A DNA stretch of 64,000 nt, taken from assembly GCF_000718095.1 (NCBI RefSeq), contig NZ_JOEI01000018.1, positions 62,001 through 126,000 of the forward strand, written 5' to 3'. This stretch comes from Streptomyces scopuliridis RB72. Its GTDB lineage: Bacteria > Actinomycetota > Actinomycetes > Streptomycetales > Streptomycetaceae. Positions within the stretch are counted from its first letter, which is position 1; the number at the start of each line of letters is the position of its first letter. The position numbers and the translations under genes were made by a program. Positions 37,577-48,600 of this stretch are shown here, piece by piece. The notes under the pieces are model-generated. The model did no database searches and had not been told where the DNA came from. It saw only the letters and a program-made list of their open reading frames with translations.

Positions 37577-38656
37577 ATGAGCGACACCCCGACCGCGCCC
37601 GCCGACGCTCCTGTATCCGTCGACGCCCCGATATCCGCCGACACTCCGGCATCCGGCGGTACCGCGGTATCCGGCGACGACACGAGTCTGCGGATCCTCT
37701 CGACCACCGATCTCGCCGGGATCGACATCTCGCCGGCCGATGTGGTCGCCACCGTGGAGGACGCCTACCGCACCCTGCACAGCGGCCTCTCCGACAACCC
37801 CCGGAAGCTGACCGTCAAGCCACCGGACGGGCACTCGGTCTCGTACGCGATGCTCGGCCGGGACGGCTCCCGCGATGTCGTCGCGATCAAGACCTCCTAC
37901 AAGCACGGCCTGGACAAGGGCCGCGACGCACAGCACTACTACACCTCGCTCACCCTCTACGACGATGTCACCGGTCTGCCGGTCGCGATGATGGACTGCT
38001 CCCGCATCGGCTCCCTGCGCACCCCCGCCGTCTCCGCGCTGCTGGCCCGCGAATGCGCGGCCCCCGGCGCCCGTAACGCCCTGGTCATCGGCACCGGCAC
38101 CCAAGGACGCCTCGCCCTGCCGTTCCTGCTCACGACGCTGCCCGAGCTGGACCGGCTGATGCTGTACGGCACGCACCCCGACGGCATCGCCGCCGTCCGC
38201 GAGCAGTTGCGCGCCCATTTCCCCGACCGTGACGTGGAGATCGTCACCGATCTGAGCGCCGCCGCGTCGGACGCGGACGTCATCGTCGCGACGGCGGGCG
38301 CGCACACTCCGGCCGCCGTCGAGGCGGACTGGCTCAAACCCGGCGCGCTGTCCGTCCTCGTCGGCCACGGCCTCGCCCCGTCGACCCTGCACCGGGCCGA
38401 CCGGATCATCGCCACCAGCGAGGCGCAGATGAACGTCACCGGCACCGACATGGCCGATGCCCACGGCGAACTGCCCCCGGTCGACGCCGAGTTCCCGCCC
38501 GTGATCGCTGGTGACGCCGTCGGCCGCCGCTCGGCGACGGAGCGGATCTTCGCGTACAACAGCGGCCTGGTCGTCACCGACATCGCCCTCGGCCATCGCT
38601 TCGCCCAACTCGCCCTGGAACGGGGCCTGGGCACCGAGGTGCCGCTGTGGCGGTGA
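37577..38656 (+). CDS. SbnB-like ornithine cyclodeaminase-family dehydrogenase
   Basis: A 359-aa NAD-dependent enzyme of the ornithine cyclodeaminase/mu-crystallin family. In staphyloferrin B synthesis SbnB oxidatively hydrolyses N-(amino-carboxyethyl)-glutamate to L-2,3-diaminopropionate and 2-oxoglutarate. The Rossmann motif is NALVIGTGTQGRLALPF; AIKTSYKHGLDKG and MMDCSRIGSLRT match family substrate-binding segments. A 35-residue Ala/Ser/Pro leader precedes the domain and contains repeated xSxDxP units. GGAGGAAGG just upstream is a strong RBS. The stop overlaps the next start. Confidence 0.87.
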   Translation: MSDTPTAPADAPVSVDAPISADTPASGGTAVSGDDTSLRILSTTDLAGIDISPADVVATVEDAYRTLHSGLSDNPRKLTVKPPDGHSVSYAMLGRDGSRDVVAIKTSYKHGLDKGRDAQHYYTSLTLYDDVTGLPVAMMDCSRIGSLRTPAVSALLARECAAPGARNALVIGTGTQGRLALPFLLTTLPELDRLMLYGTHPDGIAAVREQLRAHFPDRDVEIVTDLSAAASDADVIVATAGAHTPAAVEADWLKPGALSVLVGHGLAPSTLHRADRIIATSEAQMNVTGTDMADAHGELPPVDAEFPPVIAGDAVGRRSATERIFAYNSGLVVTDIALGHRFAQLALERGLGTEVPLWR

Positions 38657-40017
38657 GCGCCGGCCCCTGGCCCACCCTCCCCGTCGTGCCCGATCCCCGC
38701 GCCGAAGCGGTCCTGAGCAGCGGACTGATCGAGGAGCTCTCCTACGCGCTGGGCGGCCCGTTCCACTTCCTGCTCCCCGACACCTTCGACACCAACCTCC
38801 GGGCCCTGCGGGAGGCCCTGGCCGAGGCCGGTGTCGACGGGGTCGTGTACTTCGCGAAGAAGGCCAACAAGGCGGCCGTGTGGATCGAACGCTCCGCCGA
38901 GGGCGGGGCGGGGGTCGACATCGCCTCCGTCGGCGAACTGCGCGAAACCCTCGGCCACGGCGTCCGCGGGGAGGACATCGTGGTCACCGGCCCGGCCAAG
39001 GATCCCGCGCTGCTGCGACTCGCGGTCCGGCACGGCGCGCTGATCGCCGTGGACGCGCTCGACGAACTCGACGCGCTCATCACGACCGTACGGACCGGAC
39101 GCGTACGCCGGGCCCGGCTGCTCCTGCGCTGTCTGCCGCCGGCCCAGCCGCACAGCCGCTTCGGCATGAACGACACGGAACTGGCCACCGCCCTGGACCG
39201 CTGCGTCCGGGCGGGCGACGCCGTACGCATGGAGGGGTTCAGCTTCCATCTGTCCGGCTACGCGATCCAGCCGCGCGCCGACCTCGCCGGGCAACTGGTC
39301 GATCTGTGCCTCAAGGCCCGCGCCCTGGGCCTGGACGCCGATCGGGTCAGTATCGGCGGCGGCCTCGCGGTCAGCTACACCGACGCCGAGAGCTGGTGCG
39401 CCTTCCTGGACGTACAGAACAGCGGCCACTACCACGCGGACAGAACCTTCGACACCGCCGACTTCTACCCGTACCACTCGCCGCACGCGGGAGCCGGTGC
39501 GCTGCGTACGCTGCTGGCCACCCGCCCGGAGGGGTACGGGCAGAGCCTCGCCGGTCTGTTGCGGGACTCCGGCGTCACGCTGCTGATGGAGCCCGGACGC
39601 GCCCTGCTCGACCGGGCCGGCGCCACCGTATTCCGGATCCAGGGCGTCAAGGACCGTGCCGGCTACCAGCTCCTGACCGTGGACGGCACCAGCCTGAGCC
39701 TGTCCGAGCAGTGGTTCAACAGCGAGTACCTGCCCGACCCGTATCTGCTCCCGATGAATCCGGAGGCTTCCGCGGGGGTGTGGCCCGCCGCCGTCGGCGC
39801 GGCGACCTGTCTGGAGTCGGACATGCTCACCTGGCGGAAGATCCCCTTCACCCGGCGCCCCCGCGCCGGTGACCTGCTGGTCTACCCCAACACGGCCGGC
39901 TACCAGATGGACTCCAACGAGTCGGCGTTCCACGATCTGGCCCTCCCGCCCAAGGTCGTGATCGACCGCACCGATCGTGACCGGCCACGCTGGCGGCTGG
40001 ACCGCCACTTCACCTGA
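38647..40017 (+). CDS. PLP-dependent decarboxylase, SbnH-like (fold type III)
   Basis: A 456-aa alanine-racemase-fold decarboxylase related to diaminopimelate/ornithine decarboxylases and SbnH. The PLP lysine is in VVYFAKKANKA; other motifs are GVDIASVGELRE, FSFHLSGYAIQ (HVGS-like), SIGGGLAVSY and MEPGRALLD. It would decarboxylate a carboxylated diamine intermediate. GTG 38647 or 38653 are both possible; the second gives a GTGA overlap with the SbnB-like stop. 80 bp separate it from the SbnA-like gene. Confidence 0.87.
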   Translation: MAVSAGPWPTLPVVPDPRAEAVLSSGLIEELSYALGGPFHFLLPDTFDTNLRALREALAEAGVDGVVYFAKKANKAAVWIERSAEGGAGVDIASVGELRETLGHGVRGEDIVVTGPAKDPALLRLAVRHGALIAVDALDELDALITTVRTGRVRRARLLLRCLPPAQPHSRFGMNDTELATALDRCVRAGDAVRMEGFSFHLSGYAIQPRADLAGQLVDLCLKARALGLDADRVSIGGGLAVSYTDAESWCAFLDVQNSGHYHADRTFDTADFYPYHSPHAGAGALRTLLATRPEGYGQSLAGLLRDSGVTLLMEPGRALLDRAGATVFRIQGVKDRAGYQLLTVDGTSLSLSEQWFNSEYLPDPYLLPMNPEASAGVWPAAVGAATCLESDMLTWRKIPFTRRPRAGDLLVYPNTAGYQMDSNESAFHDLALPPKVVIDRTDRDRPRWRLDRHFT

Positions 40018-40097
40018 CGCGGGCACGACGCCCGTACGTACGGACCCAGGGACGACCCCCGCACCGACCCCCGCACCGACCCCCACAGGAGTAATCG

Positions 40098-41126
40098 ATG
40101 CCCGGAGCACTTCAGCGCCCCGCCGTGGTCTCCCGCGTATCCGACCTCATCGGCCGCACCCCGCTGCTGGAACTCGCCACCACCGAAACGGGCTCCCGTC
40201 TGCTGCTGAAGCTGGAGATGTTCAACCCCACCGGTACGGCGAAGATCCGTATGGCCCGTCAGATGATCACCGACGCCGAGGAGCGCGGTGAACTGCGCCC
40301 CGGCGGCCGGATCATCGAGTCCACGTCCGGCAATACGGGCCTCGGACTCGCGGTCGTCGCCGCCGAGCGCGGCTACACCTTCACCGCCGTCGTCGACCAC
40401 CACGCCGCCGCCGACAAGCTGCGCGGGATGAAGGCCCTGGGCGCCGAACTCGTCTACGTCGTGGACGACGGCACCGAAGAACTGGCCACGGCAGCCCGCG
40501 AGGAACTCGCCGAGGAGCTGGCGCGCGGCCAGGACAACACCTTCTTCACCGAGCAGCACAACAACCCCAGCAACGGCGTCGGCTATTTTCCCGTCGCCCA
40601 CGAACTCCACGAAGCCCTCGACGGGAGGCTCGACGTCCTCATCGGCGCGGTCGGCACCGGCGGCGCCCTGTGCGGCACCGGCCGTGAGCTGCGCACGCTC
40701 ATACCCGGTCTCGTCACGATCGGTGTCGAACCCAAGGGATCGATCGCGTTCGGCGGGCCGGCCCACGACTACTACCAGTCCGGCACCGGCACCCCGGAAG
40801 GCGCCGAGATCGGAGCCCTGGTCGACTTCGACCTGATCGACGAGGGAGTGAAGGTCGGCGACATCGAGGCGTTCGCGACCTGCCGCGCCGTCGCCCGTAC
40901 CGGCCTGCTCATCGGCGGCTCGGCGGGCGGTGTCGTCCACGAGGCGCTGACCCGGCTGTCCACGCTTCCCCCGGGCACGACTATGGTCGCCCTCGTCAAC
41001 GACGGCGGGGAGAAGTACCTGGACACCGTCTTCAACGACGACTGGATGCACGCCCGAGGTCTCCTCGATCCCGCAGCGGAACGGGAGATCGATGAACTCC
41101 TCACCAAACTCCGCGGGAACCGATAA
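40098..41126 (+). CDS. SbnA-like cysteine synthase-family enzyme
   Basis: A 342-aa fold type II PLP enzyme. SbnA condenses O-phosphoserine with glutamate to feed SbnB. PLP lysine is in FNPTGTAKIRMA, where cysteine synthases have GSVKDR. STSGNTGLGLA binds substrate carboxylate; GAVGTGGALCGTG is the phosphate loop; GGSAGG closes the site. The altered KIRMA motif fits the SbnA-like group rather than CysK. AGGAG sits 7 nt before ATG 40098. Together with the SbnB-like gene it predicts diaminopropionate-type chemistry. Confidence 0.88.
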   Translation: MPGALQRPAVVSRVSDLIGRTPLLELATTETGSRLLLKLEMFNPTGTAKIRMARQMITDAEERGELRPGGRIIESTSGNTGLGLAVVAAERGYTFTAVVDHHAAADKLRGMKALGAELVYVVDDGTEELATAAREELAEELARGQDNTFFTEQHNNPSNGVGYFPVAHELHEALDGRLDVLIGAVGTGGALCGTGRELRTLIPGLVTIGVEPKGSIAFGGPAHDYYQSGTGTPEGAEIGALVDFDLIDEGVKVGDIEAFATCRAVARTGLLIGGSAGGVVHEALTRLSTLPPGTTMVALVNDGGEKYLDTVFNDDWMHARGLLDPAAEREIDELLTKLRGNR

Positions 41127-41130
41127 CCCC

Positions 41131-42570
41131 ATGCTGACCACCCTCCTCCGCGACAGCCGCGCCCTCGCGACTCTCGCCGTACCCCTGGTCCTCACCCAGC
41201 TCGCCCAGGTCGCCCTGACCACCACGGACACGGTGATGATGGGCATGCTCGGCACGGCGGAACTGGCGGCCGGCGGCCTGGCCATCGTCATCTTCAACCA
41301 GCTCCGCACGATGGGCGTCGGCCTCGTCACCTCCGTCGGCAACCAGATAGCCGCGGCGGCGGCCCGCGCGGAGCGGGCGACGGGCACGGCGGGCAAGGCC
41401 AAGGGCGAGGGGGAGGGGCAGGGCGAGGGGCACGCCGGGGGAGCGGCGGAGCACGAGGAGGTACGCGGCATCGTCCGCGCGAGCATGGCCGTCGCCACGC
41501 TCGCCGGTATCGCCGGCGCGGTCCTCATGATCCTCATCGGCCAGACGCTGACCTGGCTCGGCCAGGACGCGGCTGTTGTCGACCGCGCCCAGACCATGCT
41601 GATCGCGCTGGCCCCCGGTCTGCTGCCGTGCCTGTGGTTCCAGGCCATCCGGCAGTTCACCGTCGGCATGCGACGCCCGCAGGCGCTGCTCCGGATCACC
41701 CTCGCGTCCATCGCCGTCAACGCCGGCCTGAACTGGGTCCTCATCCATGGCACGTGGGGCCTGCCCCGGCTGGGCCTGACCGGCGTCGGCATCGCCACGT
41801 CCAGCGTCTACCTCCTGTCGTTCGTCGCCCTGTACGTCTCGGCGAAGCGCGACAGCGAGCTGGCGCCCCTGCTCACCCTGAACGCGGCCAAGGCCGATCC
41901 GGCGACCGTCCGGCGCCTCATCGGCCTGGGCATCCCGATCGCCGCCACGTACGGCTCCGAGGCGGGCTTCTTCTCCGTCACCGCCCTGATGGCCGGCTCT
42001 TTCGGACCGGCCGCCCTCGCCGCGCACACCGCCGTCAACCAGCTCGTCTACATCGTCTTCCAGGTCGCCGTCGGCCTCTCCCACGCCGCGTCCATCAACG
42101 TCAGCCGCGAACTCGCCCTCGGCCGCCACGACGATGCCCGCCGCATCAAGAACACCGCGCTCGCCTGCGCGGCGGCCGTCATGACCGTGGTCGGCATCGG
42201 CTACCTCACCCTGCCGCGCCTGGTCCTCGCCCCGTTCCTCGACTCCGGCTCCGACCAGGCCCTCACGATCGCCACGCACCTGCTGATCGTCACCGCGTTC
42301 CTCCAGTTCTTCGACTGCGCGCAGAACATCGGCGTCGGTCTCCTGCGCGGCCTGGACGACACCCGGAGCGGCTTCCGCATCACCCTCATCGGCTACTGGG
42401 CCGTGGGCCTCCCCGCCGCATGGCTCCTCGCCTACCCCCTCAGCCTGGACACCCTCGGCATCTGGCTCGGCCTGCTCACCGGCCTCGCGACCACCGCCGT
42501 ACTGCTTCTGCGCCGCTACTCCGACACCCTCGCGACCCGAGCCACGGCCCACGCACTGGCAGCGCCGTGA
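41131..42570 (+). CDS. MATE-family efflux transporter
   Basis: About 479 aa with 12 predicted helices in two MatE repeats; helix 1 is ALATLAVPLVLTQLAQVALT followed by TTDTVMMGMLG. A Gly/Glu/Lys-rich insert of about 30 residues (around GEGEGQGEGH) interrupts the loop after helix 2-3 and may be a cytosolic linker. ATG 41131 starts 4 nt after the SbnA-like stop; ATG 41092 in the same frame has a GGGAG 4 nt upstream and is an alternative. It is the likely exporter of the cluster's product. Confidence 0.88.
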   Translation: MLTTLLRDSRALATLAVPLVLTQLAQVALTTTDTVMMGMLGTAELAAGGLAIVIFNQLRTMGVGLVTSVGNQIAAAAARAERATGTAGKAKGEGEGQGEGHAGGAAEHEEVRGIVRASMAVATLAGIAGAVLMILIGQTLTWLGQDAAVVDRAQTMLIALAPGLLPCLWFQAIRQFTVGMRRPQALLRITLASIAVNAGLNWVLIHGTWGLPRLGLTGVGIATSSVYLLSFVALYVSAKRDSELAPLLTLNAAKADPATVRRLIGLGIPIAATYGSEAGFFSVTALMAGSFGPAALAAHTAVNQLVYIVFQVAVGLSHAASINVSRELALGRHDDARRIKNTALACAAAVMTVVGIGYLTLPRLVLAPFLDSGSDQALTIATHLLIVTAFLQFFDCAQNIGVGLLRGLDDTRSGFRITLIGYWAVGLPAAWLLAYPLSLDTLGIWLGLLTGLATTAVLLLRRYSDTLATRATAHALAAP

Positions 42571-42696
42571 GCGGACCAAGATCGGAACTTATTGTTCAAC
42601 TTCGTTCACGCTTGGTGTACTTACGCGCCTTTTACTCTTCGGTATCTTCACGTGTGCACCACATGAATGGTGCTCATGTGACGAAGAGACAGAGGA
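42571..42696 (+). promoter_or_regulatory. Promoter region of the RHS gene
   Basis: This short gap is notably AT-richer than its surroundings. It holds ACATGA-7 nt-TCATGT (42661-42679) and TGTTCAAC...GTTCAC elements. GAGG adjoins the start: ATG 42697 is 1 nt and ATG 42700 is 4 nt away. Confidence 0.4.
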
Positions 42697-45600
42697 ATGA
42701 TGACGGTTCACACACTCGCGCCCCACGGGCGCGGGCGGCCATGGTCCGGGGGGAAACTCCGCTTCATAGCGGGGAGTCTGACCCTGGCGCTGGCCATCAC
42801 TTTGCTCGACGGCGCACGTCCGGCCATGTCCGCCCCGCCCCGGACGCCCGCCGCGCCGGAGAAGCCCGCGGCCACGCAAGCGGCCGACATCGCGTCAGCA
42901 CGCGTCACCGCGCGGCTGTCCGGCACACGCGTCGAGGCTCTGTCGGAGCGGACGGAAACCTCCACCACGTGGGCCAACAAGGACGGTTCGCTCACCACGG
43001 AGCTGACGGCCGGTCCGATCCGGTTCGAGGACGGGATCACCGGCGCGTGGCGGGACGTGGACCTGGATCTGGTCAGCGGCGCGGACGGCTCCGTGGAGCC
43101 GAAGGCACACCCCCGCGGGCTGAAGCTCGCCGGCAGGACCGGCGCTCCCGCGGCCTCGTTGAAGGCGGCGCAGGCTTCCCGGGCCACCGACCTGGTCACG
43201 CTCGGCGAGGGGGATCAGCAGATCACCCTCCAGTGGAAGGGCGGCCTCCCCACGCCGGAACTGGCCGGCACGCGCGCGGAGTACGTCAACGCCGTGCCCG
43301 GCGCGGACGTGGTGGTGGAGGCGACCCGCACGGGTTTCGAGCAGTTCGTCGAGATCAAGAAGAGGCCCGCCACCGACGGCTTCTCCTACACCCTGCCGCT
43401 GAAGGCCAAGGGCCTCAAAGCCAAGCAACAGGCCGATGGCAGTGTGCTGTTCACCGACAAGAAGAACAAGAAGCAGGCGGTGATGCCCGCGCCGGTGATG
43501 TGGGACTCCACCGTCGACCAGCGATCCGGTGAGCACACCCGCCGCGTTCCCGTCGCGATGAAGGTCGTGGCCAAGGGGTCCTCGGTCGATCTGGTGATCA
43601 CGCCGGACGCGACGTTCCTCGCCGACCCGGACACGAAGTACCCCGTGACGGTGGACCCCTCCACCTCCTCCCTCTCCAGCGTCTTCGACACCTATGTCCA
43701 GCAGGGCGAGACCGTCGACTGGTCGAACGACGTGGAGCTGGATCTGGGCAACCCGGGTACGAAGAACGCCGACGGCACCCCCCGTACCGCGCAGTCCTTC
43801 ATCTCCTGGAACACCTCGCCGATCCAGGACGCGCTGGTATCCGACGCGAAGCTCTCGCTGTGGAACTTCCACTCGGGCAACAACGTGGACTGCAAGGCGT
43901 ACCCGTGGGAGGTGTGGTCGTCCGGCGCGGCCTCCACGTCCAGCCGGTGGACGAACCGGCCGGCCATGACGGCCAAGAAGGCCACCTCCACCGAGACGCG
44001 CGGCAATGCCTCGTGCACCACCCAGCCCGATGGGTGGATCAACGCCAACGTCACGACGCTGGTCCAGGACTGGGCGTCCGCCAAGGCCACCCGCGGGCAC
44101 ATGGGACTGCGAGCCACCGACGAGAGCGTGCTGGCGCAGTGGAAGCGGGTCAACTCGGCCAACGCCGCGGCCAACCCGCCCAAGCTGGTCGTCACGTACA
44201 ACTACCGGCCGCGTACCGGCACCAAGCAGGAGGCCGGCCCCCCGTACTTCTCCTACTCCGGCGCCTACACCGTCAACACCGTCACTCCCACGCTGCGTGA
44301 CACCTTCGTCGACGCCAACGGTGACAAGGTCAACGGCACCTTCCAGATTTTCGACAACGCCACGAACCTCCAGGTCGGCGATGTCATCGTCTCGCCGTAC
44401 GTGCCCTCAGGGCAGGTCGCCTCGGTGACGGTGCCCTCGGGTGTGCTGAGCAACGGCAAGACCTACAAGTTCCGTACCTCGCCGTATGACGGCACCCACT
44501 ACAACGTGGGCTGGTCGGCGTGGAAGACGTTCACCGTCGACACCAGCTCGCCCTCGGCCCCGGCGAAGATCACATCGACGGACTACCCGTCGGACAAGTG
44601 GGTCAAGGGCGCCGGCCAGGCAGGTGTCTTCACCGTCACCCCGCCCGCGGCCGACCACAACTGGCTCGAATGGTCCCTGGACGGAGTGACCTGGTCCAAG
44701 GTGGCGACCAGCGGCGCGAGTTCGGACAGGACGATTTCCGTCACCCCGCCGAAGAACGGCACCCACACCCTCCAGGTGCGGTCCGTCGACAAGGCGGACA
44801 ACAAGTCCGAACCTGTCGAGTACACCTTCCACGCCGGACCGGGCGGATTCGTCCAGCCGGCCGACGGCGAGCGCACCGCGCGCCGGATGCCGCTGGTCGC
44901 CGAGGCCGAAGCCGGTAAGTACGACAAGGTGTCCTTCTCGTGGCGGCGCTCGGAGGCCGACGCGTGGACGGCGATTCCCGCCGGTCATGTCACGGCGGGG
45001 GGTACGCCGCTGACCGCGTGGCCGGTGCCGCTGACGAACGGCAAGAACGCCGCTCTGGTGTGGAACGCCACCGACACGGTCGACCCGGACGGTTCGGTGC
45101 AGATCAAGGCCGACTTCACCGGCCCGGCCGGTGCCACCGGCGAGACCCCGCCGCTGGCGGTCGTGGTCGACCGCAACGCCGACGGCGCGGCGGCGGCCGA
45201 GGCCGGCCCCGGATCGCTCAACCTCCTCACCGGTGACTACACCCTGTCGGGAACCGATGTGTCCGTGCTGGACATGACGGTCACCCGCAGTGTCTCTTCC
45301 CGGTCGGCGAACGCCGGGGCCACGCAGGACGGCCAGGCGCCGATCTTCGGCAAGGAGTGGGTGGCGGGAACAGTCGCCCAGGCGGTCCAGTCGGACTACT
45401 CGGAGCTGCGCAAGACCTCGGCGACCTCACTGGACGTCGTCACGGCCGACGGTGAGACGATCTCCTTCACCGCCAACGCGGCCAGGACCGGCTGGGTACC
45501 CGAGCCCGGCAGCGAGGACCTGACCCTCAAGGGCTCTCTCACGTCCGGTGACTTCACCCTGTCGAACACCGACGGAAGCGTCACCACCTTCAGCCCCGTG

Positions 45601-48600
45601 GCGGGTTCGAGCACCGCGTGGCCCGTCTCCCGCTCGCTGATCGACGGGCAGGCCAACTCCACCACCGAGGTCGTCTCCGAAGCCGTCACCGTTGACGGCA
45701 AGGTACTGGCCCGGCCCAAGCGGGTCATCGCGGCCACCAGCGCGGTGACGCTCGGCACCTGCGAGGCGACCCCGTCGACCCGGGGCTGCCGGGTCCTGGA
45801 GTTCGTGTACGCCGCCTCCACCACCGCGACCGGCTCGTCCCTGGGCGAGTTCAAGGGCCAGGTCTCCGAGATCCGCCTCTGGGCGACGTCCCCCGGTGCC
45901 TCGGCGTCCACCGCGACCGCCGTGGCGTCGTACCGCTACGACGACGCCGGGCGGCTGCGCGAGACCTGGGACCCCAGGATCAGCCCCGCGCTGAAGACGT
46001 CCTACACCTACGACAGTGCCGGGCGCGTCACCCAGATGAAGCCCCCGGGGCAGCTGCCGTGGAGCTTCACCTACGGCAAGGTGGGCACCGACCCGGTCTC
46101 CGGCGAGGGGATGCTTCTCAAGGTTACCCGGCCGACCCTCAAGGCCGGATCCGCCGGCGAAACCGACGGCAACACCGCCCAGACGTCCATCGTCTACGGC
46201 GTTCCGCCGACCGGAACGAAGGCACCCCATCCGCTGGGCGCCAGTGACGTCAAGGCGTGGGGGCAGCTTGAGGCCCCCACCGACGCCACCGCCGTCTTCC
46301 CCGCCGACGCCGTGCCCTCCTCGCACGACGGCCAGGCCCTGAGCGCGGGCGACTACCGCCGTGCCATGGTGCATTACCTCGACAGCTCCGGCCGCGAGGT
46401 CAACACCGCCGACGCCGGCAAGAACATCACCACCACCGAGTACGACCGGTTCGGCAACGCGGTCAGGGAACTGTCGGCGGCCAATCGTGCCCTGGCGCTC
46501 GGCGGCACCGACAGCGCGAAGGCGCAGCTCGCCGATCTCGGTATCGCCGCCCTGCCGTCGGCGGAGCGAGCGGAGCTGCTGTCCAACCGCGGCATCTACA
46601 ACGCCGACGGCTCCCGCGAGGTCGAGACGCTCGGCCCGCTGCACCGCGTCGTACTGGAGTCGGACCTCAAGGAGGGCACCACCACGGTGGCGGCCGCGGG
46701 CGAGCAGGCCGTCGCCCGGCACCGCACGGTCAGTGAATACGACAGCGGACGCCCCACCGACGGCACGGCCTCCGTCTCCGACAAGGTCACCAAGAGCACG
46801 GTGAGCGCCCAGCCGCGCAACTGGCCGGCGCTCAACGCCGACCCGCGGGTCACCCAGACGGTCTACGACTGGGTCAAGGGCCAGCTCACCAGCACCATCC
46901 AGGACCCGGGCGGTCTGGCCATCACGGAGAAGGCCACGTACGACAGCTCCGGGCGCCTGATCAGCCGCAGCCTGCCCGCTTCCGGCGGAACCGACGCGGG
47001 CACGCAGATCACCGACTACTACACCGGCGACGGCACCGGCGTCTGCGGCGGAAAGCCCGAATGGGCCGATGAGGAGTGCCGCACACGCCCGGCCGCCACG
47101 GTCACGGGAGGCGGATCCAACCCCTCCGAGCTGGTGACCACCACCGCCGAGTACGACCGGTGGGGCGAGACCGCCAAGCTGACCGAAACCGCCAACGGCA
47201 GCACCCGCGTCAAGACCACCACCTACGACGCCGCGGGCCGCGCCTCGACGGTCACCACCAGCGGAGGGACCGGCACCGCGGTCCCGGCCGTGACGACGAC
47301 GTACGACCCGGACAGCGGCAAGGTCGCCACGATCACGTCCACGGACGGTGGCACCGTCAAGAAGAGCTACGACCAGCTCGGCCGCCTGATCTCGTACACC
47401 GACGCCGACGGCGGCGTGACCACCAGTCAGTACGACGCCGAGGGGCAGCCGCTCCTGGTGAGCGACAACATCCCCTCCAGCACCGCCTACGCCTACGACA
47501 CCACGGCCGACGCCCGGGGACTGCCCACCTCCATCACCGACTCGGTGGCCGGAACGTTCACCGTCACCTACGACGCCGACGGCCAGGTCCTGACCCGGAA
47601 ACTGCCCGGCGGCTTCACCATGCGCCAGAGCACCAACCCGGCAGGCATGCCCACCGAGCGCAGCTACAGCCGCGACAGCGACGGGGAAGTCCTCTTCTCC
47701 GAAACCATCGTGCCCACCGTCCACGGGCAGCGCTCCTCCTACACCGGCTCCGCCGGCCAGACGGCGGGAGAGACCTACACCTACGACAAGACCGGAAGGC
47801 TCGTCCGGGCCGCGGACGACGCCGTCGACGGCACCTGCGTCACCCGCAGCTACACCTTCGACAAGAACTCCAACCGCAAGACCCTGACCACCGCCGCCGC
47901 GGCCCCCGGGCTGGAGTGCACCACCACAGGCGGAACGACCACCACCCACACCTACGACAGCGCCGACCGCCTGGTCGACGCCGGCTACACCTACGACGCC
48001 TTCGGCCGCACCACCGCGGCCCCCGGCACCACGCTGGCGTACTACACCAATGACCTGGTCCGTCAGCAGACCACCGGAAACCAGCGCCAGATCTGGACCC
48101 TCGACTCCCAGCTGCGCTCCCGCGCCTGGACGGTCGAGACCAATGCCTCGGGCAGCTGGACCACGACCCAGTCCAAACTCAATCACTACAGCTCCGACGC
48201 CGACACTCCGCGCTGGACCGTGGAGGACACCGCCACCGGCGCCCTGACCCGCAGCGTCAACGGCTTCGACGGCCAGCTCGCCGCGACCACCGCCAAGAGC
48301 GGCGGAACCGTCCTCCAACTGGTCAACCTGCACGGTGACGTGGTGATCCAACTGCCCACCACGGCCGGACAGGCCGCCACGGTCCTCAACACCGACGAAT
48401 ACGGCAACCGCGCCCCGGACCAGGCCGCCACCCGCTACGGCTGGCACGGCGGTATGCACCGCTCCAGTGAGACCCTCACGGACCTCACTCTCATGGGCGT
48501 GCGCCTCTACAGCCCGGCCCTGGGACGCTTCCTGTCCGCCGACCCGGTGCCGGGAGGCAGCTGCAACGCGTACGACTACGCCTGCGCCGACCCGGTCAAC

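Noticed and set aside
31476..42570. Classical siderophore NRPS or NIS cluster
   Set aside because: No adenylation, condensation or IucA/IucC-type domains are visible. The locus has only small tailoring-type enzymes and transporters.
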